Assembly: GCA_965226245.1 (NCBI GenBank) | Contig: CBDDCL010000015.1 | Span: forward strand, 5,580,001 to 5,644,000 | Length of the DNA stretch: 64,000 bases | Direction: 5' to 3' | Source of the DNA: CBDCYS01 sp965226245 | Lineage (GTDB): Bacteria > Acidobacteriota > Terriglobia > Bryobacterales > UBA6623 | In this document: in pieces, positions 25,441 through 34,702 of the stretch | Layout of the letters: each line of letters starts with the position of its first letter | How positions within the stretch are numbered: position 1 is the stretch's first letter | The notes under the pieces: model-generated | What the model was told of the DNA's origin: nothing | Seen by the model: only the letters and a program-made list of their open reading frames with translations | Database searches by the model: none | Program-made: the position numbers and the translations under genes

Positions 25441-26130
25441 GTGCTTGTTTTCTTTGTACTCCTGCTCGCCTTGCAGCTTGGCTGCGGGTCTCAGCCTTCC
25501 TCCGAACCGGGGCGTTCGAGCGCCGAGGTTCTCGACAGTGCGGATCAGCCGTTACAGGCATCCGAGGACCCGCGCCCGCTGATCGTGGCCTTCGGCGACA
25601 GCTTGACCGCGGGGCATGGGCTTCCGCAAGGCCAGAGTTACCCTGACTTCCTGCAGCGAGAGCTGGACCGCAAGGGTTACGCCTACAAGGTGCGCAACGA
25701 AGGCATCAGCGGCGACACCAGCAGCTCCGGGCTGGTCCGCATGGGTATCGTCGCCGGACTGAACCCGGAGTTCGTGATCGTGGCCTTCGGGGGCAACGAC
25801 GGCCTGCGCGGCCTCTCGCCGGACAGCATGAAGGACAACCTTCGCAAAATCGTGACGGCGCTAAAGAGAGATGGCACAACCGTCGTGCTGGCGGGAATGA
25901 AACTGCCCCCGAACTACGGCCGCGAGTACACCCAGTCTTTTGAAGCGGTGTTTCACGAACTAGCCGAAGAGATGGGCACTCCTCTTATACCTTTCTTGCT
26001 CGAAGGAGTCGGGGGCTATCCCGAGTTCATGCAAGAGGACGGCATGCATCCCAACGCCGACGGGGCCCGTAAGCTAGCGCAGCACGTCATGCAGTATCTC
26101 GAGCCTTTGTTGGCTCAGACCCTGCCATAA
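25441..26130 (+). CDS. SGNH-family esterase/lysophospholipase (TesA-like), lipoprotein
   Basis: 229 aa. The N-terminus VFFVLLLALQLGCGSQPS is a lipoprotein signal with Cys near 16, so it is probably anchored in an envelope membrane. Blocks: AFGDSLTAGHG (nucleophile Ser about 58), GISGDTSSSG, FGGNDGLRG and EDGMHPNADG with the catalytic Asp-x-x-His. Start is GTG at 25441; TATTAT lies 8 nt upstream, compatible with leaderless transcription. Divergent from the YbbA-like ATPase, as tesA is in proteobacteria. Confidence 0.87.
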   Translation: MLVFFVLLLALQLGCGSQPSSEPGRSSAEVLDSADQPLQASEDPRPLIVAFGDSLTAGHGLPQGQSYPDFLQRELDRKGYAYKVRNEGISGDTSSSGLVRMGIVAGLNPEFVIVAFGGNDGLRGLSPDSMKDNLRKIVTALKRDGTTVVLAGMKLPPNYGREYTQSFEAVFHELAEEMGTPLIPFLLEGVGGYPEFMQEDGMHPNADGARKLAQHVMQYLEPLLAQTLP

Positions 26131-26560
26131 CGGCCACGGCCTATGAAGTGATTGAAACAAAGAAGGTTAGCGGTTGAGGTATCAAATCGGCGGGAACCCC
26201 CGGGGGCAGTCGCCTCAATCCACCACACAGCGACAAGCCCAATCAGAAATCCCGCAGCGCCGCTGACCGGCGCGCAAGCCGGATACCACTCAAATCTTGG
26301 CGCCGCGGGCGACTACAGCGGAACTCTCCATTTCATGCGGGCCTATGCGGTATTCAGCGAGGGCGGGATGATAGAGTCCGAAGGCGCGTGGAATCTTCGC
26401 AAAGCTGTTGAGAAACTTATTTCCCTCCCACTACCGGCAGCCCAAGGCTCTTCACAAGCTCGTCGGATGGGCGGAAAACCGAACCCAATCAAAGGTATAG
26501 CCGTGCTAGGATCGGTTAGCTGGCGGGAAGGCTTGTTTTCACCAGGTATCTGAATCACGG
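26131..26560. other. Intergenic region, no gene recognised
   Basis: Open frames here have no family resemblance. The last ~45 bp (from about 26519) match the region upstream of the full kinase gene near 27929, so the kinase promoter has been duplicated. Confidence 0.4.
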
Positions 26561-26566
26561 TAGAAT
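26561..26566 (+). promoter_or_regulatory. Candidate -10 (TAGAAT) of kinase fragment
   Basis: TAGAAT lies 9 nt before the ATG at 26576; the equivalent TACAAT lies 10 nt before the ATG of the full kinase. TTCACC is 17 bp upstream as a weak -35. The conserved position of both suggests a leaderless promoter. Confidence 0.4.
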
Positions 26567-26575
26567 CGGGCGGTC

Positions 26576-26671
26576 ATGGCCGGCCGGACGATCAGTCACT
26601 ACAAGATCCTGTCCAAGCTGGGCGAGGGCGGGATGGGTGTTGTCTGCCGTGCCGAGGACTCGAAGCTCAAG
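26576..26671 (+). pseudogene. N-terminal fragment of a Ser/Thr protein kinase
   Basis: The first 32 codons (MAGRTISHYKILSKLGEGGM, then GVVCRAEDSKLKR) match the glycine-rich loop region of the kinase at 27992 (MVGQNISHYRVTAKLGEGGM, then GVVYKAEDLKLKR). The matches end at KLKR; the remaining 33 codons to the TGA near 26773 are unrelated. The catalytic core is absent, so it cannot phosphorylate. The upstream promoter region is duplicated with it. Confidence 0.7.
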
Positions 26672-26841
26672 CGTAACAAACACCATCGGCAGCCGAATAG
26701 AACGCATCACAACTCGTCCTCCTGTCGGAAGCTCGGGGAGATCGTGCATTGTACGCCGGTGGAACCCAAGTGAGTGCTGCTCGCCTTGCCCGGCAACCCG
26801 TTTTAATGCGACACTCCGGTCAACAACCCAGGAGGTTTCAG

Positions 26842-27846
26842 ATGAGAAACCGACTCGTCTTTAGAATACATGCGCTCGCGGTGTCAGTCCTGGCCGCGTG
26901 GCTGGCGACCGTACCGCTTGCCAGTCAAACCGTCACACCGGGGCCAGGCGCCAAGGATACGGGACAGACAGGGACGCCGCCGCGCACAGCCTGGGGCGAT
27001 CCGGACCTGCGGGGTGTTTGGTCGTACGCCTCGCTCACGCCACTTCAGCGACCCGCCGAGTTTGCAGACAAGGAGTTCTTTACGCCGGAGGAAGCGGCTG
27101 CACGGAACACGGCGGCCAGCGCCGAGCGTCAACCCAAACCGGGAAGCGTGGGCTCCTACAACGCGCTTTGGTTCGACCGAGGAAGCGTGGACCCCAAACT
27201 GCGAACGTCGCTGATCGTCGATCCTCCCAATGGCCGGCTGCCTCCTTTGACAGCGGAAGGGCAAGCGCGGGTCGCGGCGAAGGCGGAGCGCCGGCGCGCC
27301 CACCCTGCCGACTCGTGGTTGGACCTCCCTGCGTGGGTTCGCTGCATCACCTACCATGGGGTGCCGCCGGTCTCCACCGGGTACAACAACACGTATCAAA
27401 TCCTGCAGACCCCTAATTACGTGGCGATTCTGGTCGAGAACATTCACGATGTGCGCATCATTCCTCTGGCTGGGCGCCCATGGCTCGACGAGCGCATCCG
27501 CCAGTGGAACGGCGATTCCCGTGGTCACTGGGAAGGCTCGACGCTGGTTGTCGAGACCCGCAATTTCGGCGACAAGACGGAACATCGATTCCCGTCGTCT
27601 AGGCGCCTGCGCGCAGTCGAGCGCTTCACCCGCGTCGATGAAAACACGATCCATAACGAATTCACGATCGAGGATCCCACCACGTACACGAAAGCTTGGA
27701 CTGCCGTCCGGTCGATGCCACGGCTGCACGACTACGAGATCTACGAGTATGCGTGTCATGAGGGGAACTACTCGATGTCGAACATCCTCAGTGCCGCTCG
27801 CACGGAAGAGAGAGAGGCCGCGAAACTCAGCTCCCAGAACGACTGA
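26842..27846 (+). CDS. Secreted hypothetical protein, acidobacterial family
   Basis: 334 aa. Signal peptide at 1-27 (RIHALAVSVLAAWLATVPLA, cleavage after LASQ). The mature part begins with PRTAWGDPDLRGVWSYASLTP, a phrase that recurs in large uncharacterised acidobacterial secreted families, and ends with HDYEIYEYACHEGNYSMSNI. No known catalytic motif. ATG at 26842 is supported by AGGAGG 7-8 nt upstream; an earlier in-frame start would run through non-homologous sequence and hide the signal peptide. Lies between the two kinase N-termini. Confidence 0.72.
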   Translation: MRNRLVFRIHALAVSVLAAWLATVPLASQTVTPGPGAKDTGQTGTPPRTAWGDPDLRGVWSYASLTPLQRPAEFADKEFFTPEEAAARNTAASAERQPKPGSVGSYNALWFDRGSVDPKLRTSLIVDPPNGRLPPLTAEGQARVAAKAERRRAHPADSWLDLPAWVRCITYHGVPPVSTGYNNTYQILQTPNYVAILVENIHDVRIIPLAGRPWLDERIRQWNGDSRGHWEGSTLVVETRNFGDKTEHRFPSSRRLRAVERFTRVDENTIHNEFTIEDPTTYTKAWTAVRSMPRLHDYEIYEYACHEGNYSMSNILSAARTEEREAAKLSSQND

Positions 27847-27975
27847 CTGCTGGCGGTCAGAGGCCCTCTTCCGGGTCGCAGGAAGAGCTGCAAACCCCTC
27901 GTCTATTGAGTTACCATGGCCTTGAGCCGGATTGCTGGTGGGAAGTCTTTGTTACCACCAGGTATCAGGCGGCGG

Positions 27976-27981
27976 TACAAT
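27976..27981 (+). promoter_or_regulatory. Candidate -10 (TACAAT) of the TolB-type kinase gene
   Basis: TACAAT ends 10 nt before ATG 27992. The surrounding 50 bp are conserved with the duplicated copy at 26519-26575 (shared ACCAGGTATC). No Shine-Dalgarno, so leaderless initiation is likely. Confidence 0.42.
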
Positions 27982-27991
27982 CTCCATGTCG

Positions 27992-30619
27992 ATGGTCGGC
28001 CAAAACATCTCGCACTACCGCGTCACCGCAAAGCTCGGCGAGGGCGGAATGGGTGTGGTCTACAAGGCCGAGGACCTCAAGCTCAAGCGTCAGGTCGCTT
28101 TGAAATTCCTTCGCTCCGACGTGCTCGAAGACGAAGAGCACAAGGAGCGTTTCCTTCGCGAAGCGCAAGCGGCGGCGGCGCTGGATCATCCGAATATCTG
28201 CACGGTCTACGAGATAGATGAAGCTGACGGGCAAACCTTCCTCTCGATGGCCTATCTGGAAGGGGAAACGGTCAAAGAGAAGATCAAAGCTCGCCCTCTG
28301 AAGCTGCAGGAGGCGCTTGACATCGCCATCCAAACCGCCCAGGGACTGCAAGCGGCGCATGAAAAGGGCGTCGTCCATCGTGATATCAAAAGTTCGAACT
28401 TGATGGTTACGCCGCAGGGCCAAGTCAAGATCATGGACTTTGGGTTGGCACAATTAGCTGACCGATCAAAGCTGACCAAGACTACCGCTTCACTCGGGAC
28501 GCCTTCCTACATGTCTCCCGAACAAGCTCAAAAGAGCAAGACCGACCGTCGTACAGACATCTGGTCCCTTGGTGTCGTGGTCTACGAGATGGTGACCGGC
28601 AGGTTGCCTTTCGAGCGCGAACGGGAGCAGGCGGTCCTCTACTCGATCGTCAACGAAGAGCCAGAGGTAATGACCGCCCAGCGCGTCGATGTGCCGGTCG
28701 AACTGGACCACATCGTGGGTAAAGCGATGGCGAAGACCCCGGCCGAGCGTTACCAGCACGTCGATGAATTGATTGTTGATCTGCGACGTGTCAATAGGGC
28801 CTCTGGTTCGAGCCGCTCGCCTCAAAGTGGGGTCTCCCCAGGTTCGGGCACGTTACCTGAGCAGAGCATCGCTCCCGCGAAGCTCCGCATCTACCAGCTT
28901 CTTCTTGTGGCTTCTCTCATGGCGCTGGCCGCTCTCGCGTTCCTGCATCCGAGGGAGGGTCCTACTGCCTCGCCGTTGCGCCGGTTTGGCCTAACCCCGC
29001 CGGTAGAGGTCGCTTCCTACCCCTACTCTGCAAACAGCGCCATATCGCCTGATGGACGACACGTGGCTTTCGTGGAAGGCGGAGCCGAAGGGAGGCTATG
29101 GGTCCAGGACCTCGACCAAGAGCGTCCCCGACCCATCGACGAGACAGCAGGAGCCCTGATGCCGTTCTGGTCGCCCGATAGTGAATTCATCGGATTCGTC
29201 GCCGGCGGCGAATTGAAGAAGGTCTCCGTTCGGGGCGGAATCCCCGTTCGAATCTGTGAGATGAGCGGCAGTCTCTACGGGGGTGGGTCATGGAGCCCCG
29301 ACGGCCGCATGATCGTTTTTGCCGACCGAGCACCGGGGGTTTTGTTTAGAGTGTCCGCCGGAGGAGGAGAGCCCGAGGTGCTGATCGACCTTCCCGAACT
29401 CGGGAAGCTCCTGGGACAACCGGTGGGTTATGTGGGACGTCCTCACTTCCTGCCGTCAGAAGCGGGACCCCGTACGATTCTGTTCCAGGCAGCCTGGCCT
29501 CGGGGCCGGGAGCCAGGAACCGCTCGCCCTCCCTTCGGAGGTGTTCAAGGCGTGCTTGTTATCTATGACCTTCGAACCCAAACGCTGAAAGTGGTGGGGC
29601 GCGGCGATTTCCCTTGGTATTCGCCGAGCGGGCACATTGTCTATCAGGCGGCGTTCAATACGCCCGACCTTTGGGCATTGCCGATCGATCTGCAATCGCT
29701 TGAACCGAGCGGGGACCCTTTTCTTGTAGCTGAGGGGGGACGTGGTCCGAGCGTGGATCGGGACGGAACATTAGCGTACACGACCGATCCCAGCGCAGTT
29801 CAAGAACGACTCATCTGGGTGAACAGAAAGGGAGAAACCCTCGAAGACCCCGGACTTGAGCATGAACGCATCATGAATCCCGTGTTGTCGCCAGACGGCA
29901 GGCTTGTCGGAGTGAACCTTCGAGAAGGAACGAAGTGGGGCGCTTATGTCTACGATACAGTTCGCAAGAACCGCACCCGCCTGGGATCGACCTACCGACT
30001 CAGTGGAGTCCTCTGGTCGGCTTCGGGCGAACAGGTGGTCTACGTAAACTTCGATTCCGGGATCTTCAAGCCCATGCTTCGCTGGATCGTGGGCGACCTA
30101 AAGGAGCAAGCGCTGGGCTTGGACGGATTGGGATGGATTCACGACTGGTCCGAAGACGGTGAGCGCTTGATTTATGGGGTTTCTGATCGCGACACTCAGC
30201 GGGACATCTGGTACTTGCAACGGGGTAAGGACGCCGCCGATTGGAAACGGCATGCGTTTCTGACCGGCGAATTCGATGAACGACTGCCGCGGCTTTCTCC
30301 GAACGGCCAATACGTTGCGTATGTGTCGAACGAGTCAGGTCGTGACGAAGTCTACGTGCAGTCGTTTCCAGCCGGGGGCAATAGGGTCTTAGTATCGGTC
30401 GATGGGGGGACGCTGCCGCGTTGGAGCCCGGATGGGACGGAGCTGTTCTATGTGCGGGGAGATACACTTCTGGCCGTGTCGGTAACGGCTGACCGTTCCT
30501 TCGAAGTGCAATCCACGAGCGAACTGTTCAGACATCCTGGCTTAGTCCTCCTTCCCATAAATACGATGACGTATTGTGGGGTGGCTTCTTTGGTTTTGCC
30601 TCGGCTAGACTGGTCTTAA
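27992..30619 (+). CDS. Transmembrane Ser/Thr protein kinase with TolB/WD40-like propeller, 3' end disrupted by IS
   Basis: 875 aa as read. Cytosolic Hanks-type kinase domain (about 8-275): KLGEGGMGVVYKAE, Lys in VALKFL, VVHRDIKSSNLMV, DFGLAQ, SPEQAQ. A TM helix follows at about 307-325, then an external TolB-like propeller with repeats such as ISPDGRHVAFV, WSPDGRMIVFA and LSPNGQYVAYVSNESGRDEVYVQ. The native reading ends at ELFRHPGL (about 30544); the last ~25 codons and stop come from the left end of an IS630-type element. The lost tail survives at 31835-31984. ATG 27992 is preferred over 27986 by alignment with the duplicated copy. Confidence 0.88.
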   Translation: MVGQNISHYRVTAKLGEGGMGVVYKAEDLKLKRQVALKFLRSDVLEDEEHKERFLREAQAAAALDHPNICTVYEIDEADGQTFLSMAYLEGETVKEKIKARPLKLQEALDIAIQTAQGLQAAHEKGVVHRDIKSSNLMVTPQGQVKIMDFGLAQLADRSKLTKTTASLGTPSYMSPEQAQKSKTDRRTDIWSLGVVVYEMVTGRLPFEREREQAVLYSIVNEEPEVMTAQRVDVPVELDHIVGKAMAKTPAERYQHVDELIVDLRRVNRASGSSRSPQSGVSPGSGTLPEQSIAPAKLRIYQLLLVASLMALAALAFLHPREGPTASPLRRFGLTPPVEVASYPYSANSAISPDGRHVAFVEGGAEGRLWVQDLDQERPRPIDETAGALMPFWSPDSEFIGFVAGGELKKVSVRGGIPVRICEMSGSLYGGGSWSPDGRMIVFADRAPGVLFRVSAGGGEPEVLIDLPELGKLLGQPVGYVGRPHFLPSEAGPRTILFQAAWPRGREPGTARPPFGGVQGVLVIYDLRTQTLKVVGRGDFPWYSPSGHIVYQAAFNTPDLWALPIDLQSLEPSGDPFLVAEGGRGPSVDRDGTLAYTTDPSAVQERLIWVNRKGETLEDPGLEHERIMNPVLSPDGRLVGVNLREGTKWGAYVYDTVRKNRTRLGSTYRLSGVLWSASGEQVVYVNFDSGIFKPMLRWIVGDLKEQALGLDGLGWIHDWSEDGERLIYGVSDRDTQRDIWYLQRGKDAADWKRHAFLTGEFDERLPRLSPNGQYVAYVSNESGRDEVYVQSFPAGGNRVLVSVDGGTLPRWSPDGTELFYVRGDTLLAVSVTADRSFEVQSTSELFRHPGLVLLPINTMTYCGVASLVLPRLDWS

Positions 30620-31827
30620 CACGGAGACCAGTCGATGCCAAGAAAAAGCCCCTTCTCCATCAAGCTTACATCCGAAGAGCAACGAGTGCTGCAAGCGAGG
30701 GCCCGAAAGTATACCTCATCGTATCGAGACGTGATCCGGGCCAAGATCGTCTTGCTTGCCGCCCAAGACCTCTCCAATGACCAGATCGCTCGGCGCCTCG
30801 ACACCCCCCGTCAGATCGTCAGCAAATGGCGCAAACGCTTCTTCCTCGACCGCCTGGCTGGTCTCGAAGAGCAGCCCCGCGGCGGTCGTCCGCCGACGTT
30901 TTCCCCCTCAGCTCGTCGTCGCCGTCAAAGCCCTCGCTTGTGAATTGCCCGCCCAGTCCGGCTTGCCGCTCTCCCGTTTCTCCGTCTCCGAGATTCGCCA
31001 TGAGGTCCTGCGTCGAGGTCTGGTCGCCGACATCAGCGGCGCCACCCTCTGGCGCTGGCTCGACTCGGATGCGCTGCGCCCCTGGTACCACCGCAGCTGG
31101 ATCTTCCCCCGCGACCCCGACTTCGCCGAAAAGGCCGCCCGCATCCTGGATCTGTACGAAGGCCGTTGGCAGGGCAGTCCGTTGGGGGCAGACGATTTTG
31201 TTCTCTCCGCCGACGAAAAAACCAGCATCCAAGCGCGTCAGCGTAAGCATCGCGGCAAGCCGCCTGCCCCCGGCCGCTCGGCTCGCGTCGAGAATGAATA
31301 CAAGCGCCTCGGTGCTTGGGCTTACCTGGCGGCTTGGGATGTTCATCGCGCCAAGCTGTTTGGCCGCTGCGAAACGAAAAACACCAGCGCCGGGGTCGAT
31401 CGTCTGGTGGCGGAAGTGATGAGTCAGCCGCCCTACTGTTCGGCCCGGCGGGTTTTCTGGATCATGGACAACTGCTCGACTCATCGCGGCGACAAGGCCG
31501 CCGAGCGCTTGCGCACGCGCTGGCCCTCGGCGGTGCTGGTCCACACGCCGGTGCACGCGAGTTGGTTGAATCAGATCGAGATCTACTTCTCGATCCTGCA
31601 ACGCAAGGCCCTCACCCCGAATGACTTCTCTTCGCTTGACGAACTCGAGGAGCGCCTCCTAGGTTTTCAGCAACACTACGAGCAAATCGCGACCCCTTTC
31701 CGGTGGACCTTCACGCGCCACGATCTCAAGCGCTGGCTGGCCAAGCTCGATAACTCTAGCCTCACTCCTGCCGCTTAGGTTGATACCCTACAAACATACG
31801 TCACCGTAATTCTGAGGCAGAGGACTA
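30543..31827 (+). mobile_element. IS630-type insertion sequence in the kinase gene
   Basis: About 1.28 kb with imperfect terminal inverted repeats: left TAGTCCTCCTTCCC and, inverted at the right, TAGTCCTCTGCCTC, both continuing to ACG-TGACGTAT at about 22-30 bp. TA borders both ends, as expected for IS630/Tc1 targets. The host gene resumes at 31835 in DDGRSFAYDIS. Restoring the host frame through G-L-A-K-D-D-G needs GCTTAGCTAAGG, while the right flank has one extra A, so a 1-bp change accompanied the event. Confidence 0.8.
30635..31778 (+). CDS. IS630-type transposase, split by a frameshift
   Basis: The first frame (30635-30943, 102 aa) carries the helix-turn-helix part: DVIRAKIVLLAAQDLSNDQI, then ARRLDTPRQIVSKWRKRF. 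The second frame, +1 relative to it and open to 31778, carries the DDE catalytic part: SADEKTSIQARQR, WIMDNCSTHRGDKA, HTPVHASWLNQIEIYFSILQ (final Glu). The frames meet at TTTTCCCCC around 30899-30907; deleting one C would restore PTFSPQLVVAVKAL. This is either a homopolymer indel (natural or sequencing) or a programmed shift. Catalytic residues are all present. Confidence 0.8.
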
Positions 31828-31834
31828 AGCTAAG

Positions 31835-31984
31835 GACGACGGTAGATCTTTCGCCTATGACATCTCGGCCGACGGCCAGAGAATCCTTCTGGTCGAGCAG
31901 GTGAACGCGGCAAATCTCGTGGCGCCGCCGATCCGCATCGTCGAAAATTGGTTCGAGGAGTTCCGCGACCGCGAGCAGGACTAA
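31835..31984 (+). pseudogene. Detached C-terminus of the TolB-type kinase
   Basis: Frame DDGRSFAYDISADGQRILL, then PPIRIVENWFEEFRDREQD and TAA. The closing phrase NWFEEFR is the usual end of acidobacterial TolB-kinases. It is the stretch missing from the kinase ORF, displaced by the IS. Confidence 0.82.
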
Positions 31985-32835
31985 GCCGTCCGAAACCCCT
32001 CGAGGGAGAAGCCCCGCAAGCGCAAGGGGCGTTGGAAAACAAGCGCATGATTCTGACGGTGGTATCCGTCTTGCGATGAAAGAAATACAACGGCCTGAGC
32101 AACCGAACGCAGTCCCCAAACCGCTAACTGAACAGTATTGAAGGGCTAGAGACCCAAAGGAGGCCGCCAGAATGTGATGGACTCTCGTTGGTCCAACCGC
32201 GCAATTCCCAAAACCAGCCGTTCGAGTCACGGATTTTAAAATAGTCTAAACCCCTCAAAATCAACAGTTCACCACTGTTCTCCAGAAAATAGCCCTGCTC
32301 CATCTGCTATCGTACGGGCAAAGGGCGGCGACCGCCGTCCCGCCTGGGCCGTGGCGAATTTGGGTGTCGCGATTCGCGGGTTCGGCGTGGTTCCGAAGCC
32401 CGGCGCATCGGCTCCCGCCCAGCCGGCGTTTCGGCGGCGAACAGTGGCGGGCTGGTTCGCCAAAGGGGGAATGTATGAAGACCATCCTGAGCAGCGATCG
32501 GCTCAACCGGCTGCCGGGCCGAATTTCGCCGCGCTGGGCAGACGATCTCAGTCCGGCAACGGCGCCGTGCGTGGATGTTAGGACAGCGCAGCCGGCGGAG
32601 TCCGTGCCCCTAAATTGCGCCCGGTCCCCGGCCAGGTCCCCGGCCCCCTCGGAACGAGCGGTTTGGCGCCCAATTTTGCGTTTGCATAATAAGGAACGCG
32701 CGCGATACGAAAATCCGCTAATTTCCGCTAACTCCCCTCTGCCAGAAAGACCGAACCCCGGCGACGTGGCGCACGCTCCCCGGTCGAACCAAGGCTACAA
32801 TGGGAGGGCCAGCGGGGCAGGCCAAGGAGCTTCCC
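31985..32835. other. Gene-poor region with dispersed repeat
   Basis: Starts with a repeat (31988-32143) related to one at 62561-62740. The remainder (32150-32790) has open frames with no family resemblance. TACAAT at 32795-32800 may serve the small gene at 32836. Confidence 0.4.
31988..32143. repeat. Dispersed repeat, copy A
   Basis: Begins GTCCGAAACCCCTCGAGGGA, continues with AAGCCCCG and GTTGGAAAACAA, and ends with GCTAACTGAACAGTATTGA. The same blocks in the same order and orientation occur at 62561-62740. It starts 4 bp after the kinase stop codon. Confidence 0.6.
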
Positions 32836-33057
32836 ATGTCACCCACGATACGGCCCGGTGGCCGAGAGCTTTCGATTTACGAACAACATTATCCAACTGG
32901 TTCCGTGCACGAACAACTCGAAAGCGTGATGACGGGCTTGGCTTACGACGCCTTGGAGCAGGCAGCGCCCGCTAGCAGCGGTCCGTACGGTGAGAAAAAA
33001 GTTCTGGACAACGTGATCTTCTTCACGTGGCATGAGTCCTATGACATGGGGCCTTAG
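32836..33057 (+). CDS. Small hypothetical protein
   Basis: 73 aa, MSPTIRPGGRELSIYEQHYP to SYDMGP. AAGGAG lies 7 nt before the ATG and TACAAT 36 nt before it, so expression signals look real. No signal peptide, TM segment or known motif. Codon use resembles neighbours, but no family is recognised; it could be the start of a longer gene that has decayed. Confidence 0.35.
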   Translation: MSPTIRPGGRELSIYEQHYPTGSVHEQLESVMTGLAYDALEQAAPASSGPYGEKKVLDNVIFFTWHESYDMGP

Positions 33058-33271
33058 GCGCCGTCCGCAATGAACTTGGCTATCCGGGAACCGCGGACCT
33101 GGTGATGGCTGCGTCGGCTAGTTGAAGCAATACGCAGGGTTGCGCCGTCTCGAGAAAACGCCCTACAGCGGGAAGAATCACGCGACAAGCTTACGCGCCT
33201 GCCGGTTTGCGTTTGGCCAACCTCAGGCCGTAGAATACCGGGTAGATCGAGCGGTTCTCTAAGAGGTGATC

Positions 33272-34702
33272 ATGCCTGCCGAAAAACTGATAAAACGCAG
33301 AGACTTCGTCAAGTCAGCCGGAGCAGCCGGCGCCGTTGTAGCGGCCGCCCTGCCTCGAGCGAAGGCAGCACCCGGGGTTCTCATAGCCAAGGCCGCCGGC
33401 GAAAGGGTGAACTATGGCTTCATTGGACCCGGAAGCCGCGGCTCACGCTTGCTCGGCCGGCACCTCCAGTACATGGACGCCGGCAGATGCGCGGCTCTGT
33501 GCGACATCTACGAAAAGAATCTCAAACGGGCGATGCGCGTATTCAAAGGGAAGGACGAGCAGCCCGACACCTACAGCGACTACCGCGAGGTTCTCGACCG
33601 TAAGGACATCGAGGCGGTCTTCATTGCCACTCCCCTGTTCATGCACTACCCGATCATGAAAGACGCGCTCGAGGCGGGCAAGCACGTGTTTTGTGAGAAG
33701 TCGCTCGTGTTCAAGCCTGAGGAAGTCCACGGGCTGCGTGAACTCCACGAAAAGCATCCCAACCAGATCATCCAAGTCGGATTGCAGCGCCGTTACAGCT
33801 CCTACTACGCCGCCGCGAAACAAATCATCGACCAAGGCGCGATCGGCAAGGTGACTCATATCCACGCTCAGTGGCATCGCAACACGAATTGGCGGCGCGG
33901 CGTCAAGGACCCCAAACTCGAAGAGCAGCTCAACTGGCGCCTTTACAAGAAGTATTCGGGCGGCCTCTGCGCCGAGCTGATGTCCCACCAAGTTGATGTG
34001 GCCGACTGGATGCTCGGTTCGAGTCCCAAATCGATCGTCGGCGTCGGCGGCCTCGACTATTGGAAAGACGGCCGCGACATCTTCGATAACATCCAGCTCA
34101 TTTTCGAGTATCCCGGCGGCGAAAAGCTGTGCTACAGCGCCATCAGCACCAATCGCCACATTGAGGGCCGCCGCGTGCCCGGTGACGGCTGCCGCGAGGT
34201 CATCATGGGCACCGACGGCGCCATTGAGATTACGCTGATTCCCTACGGTGACGGGATGTGGTTCCGCGACCCGATGAAGGTGAGGATGGGCGCGGAGGAA
34301 AAGCCGAAGGAAGACTGGGTCGCCGGCGCTACTGTTGCCGACACACTCAAGCAGGGAGAGGGTTTGCCGATTATCCCCGGGTTCAAGGACCTCAACTCCC
34401 CCGAGACCGGTTTCATCGAAAAAGAGCTGGAGTTTGCCAAGCGCTGGCTCTACCAAAAAGGCATCATGATGCCCGAGGAAGACAAAGATCCCGAGTACAA
34501 AGAGCTGGAGGGCTTCTTGCTCAACGTGCGTGATGGCGGCAAACCCAAGGCCGACATCGAGGTCGGATTGCAGGACTCCATCGCCGTCATCTTGGCCAAT
34601 AAGTGCATGGAAGACGAGCGCAAAATCTACTTCTCCGAAATCGAGGAGATGGGCAAGGACAAGGTCAAGCTCACCAAAGGCCCCAACGGCAACCGGGCGT
34701 AA
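33272..34702 (+). CDS. Tat-exported Gfo/Idh/MocA-family oxidoreductase
   Basis: 476 aa. Twin-arginine signal KRRDFVKSAGAAGAVVAAAL (residues about 7-26) sends the folded, cofactor-loaded enzyme to the periplasm, as with glucose-fructose oxidoreductase. Rossmann motif GFIGPGSRGSRL (about 49-60), EKS variant of the family EKP in HVFCEKSLVF (about 146-155), and GGLCAELMSHQVDVADW with the active-site His. Many acidobacterial and planctomycete relatives are of unknown sugar specificity. Start ATG at 33272 has AAGAGG upstream. Upstream of the dehydrogenase/cytochrome pair at 34951-39644 with a 248-bp gap. Confidence 0.87.
   Translation: MPAEKLIKRRDFVKSAGAAGAVVAAALPRAKAAPGVLIAKAAGERVNYGFIGPGSRGSRLLGRHLQYMDAGRCAALCDIYEKNLKRAMRVFKGKDEQPDTYSDYREVLDRKDIEAVFIATPLFMHYPIMKDALEAGKHVFCEKSLVFKPEEVHGLRELHEKHPNQIIQVGLQRRYSSYYAAAKQIIDQGAIGKVTHIHAQWHRNTNWRRGVKDPKLEEQLNWRLYKKYSGGLCAELMSHQVDVADWMLGSSPKSIVGVGGLDYWKDGRDIFDNIQLIFEYPGGEKLCYSAISTNRHIEGRRVPGDGCREVIMGTDGAIEITLIPYGDGMWFRDPMKVRMGAEEKPKEDWVAGATVADTLKQGEGLPIIPGFKDLNSPETGFIEKELEFAKRWLYQKGIMMPEEDKDPEYKELEGFLLNVRDGGKPKADIEVGLQDSIAVILANKCMEDERKIYFSEIEEMGKDKVKLTKGPNGNRA

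Noticed and set aside
26152..26553. A 133-codon plus-strand frame before the kinase fragment
   Set aside because: Overlaps the duplicated promoter region and has no family resemblance, signal peptide or ribosome-binding site.
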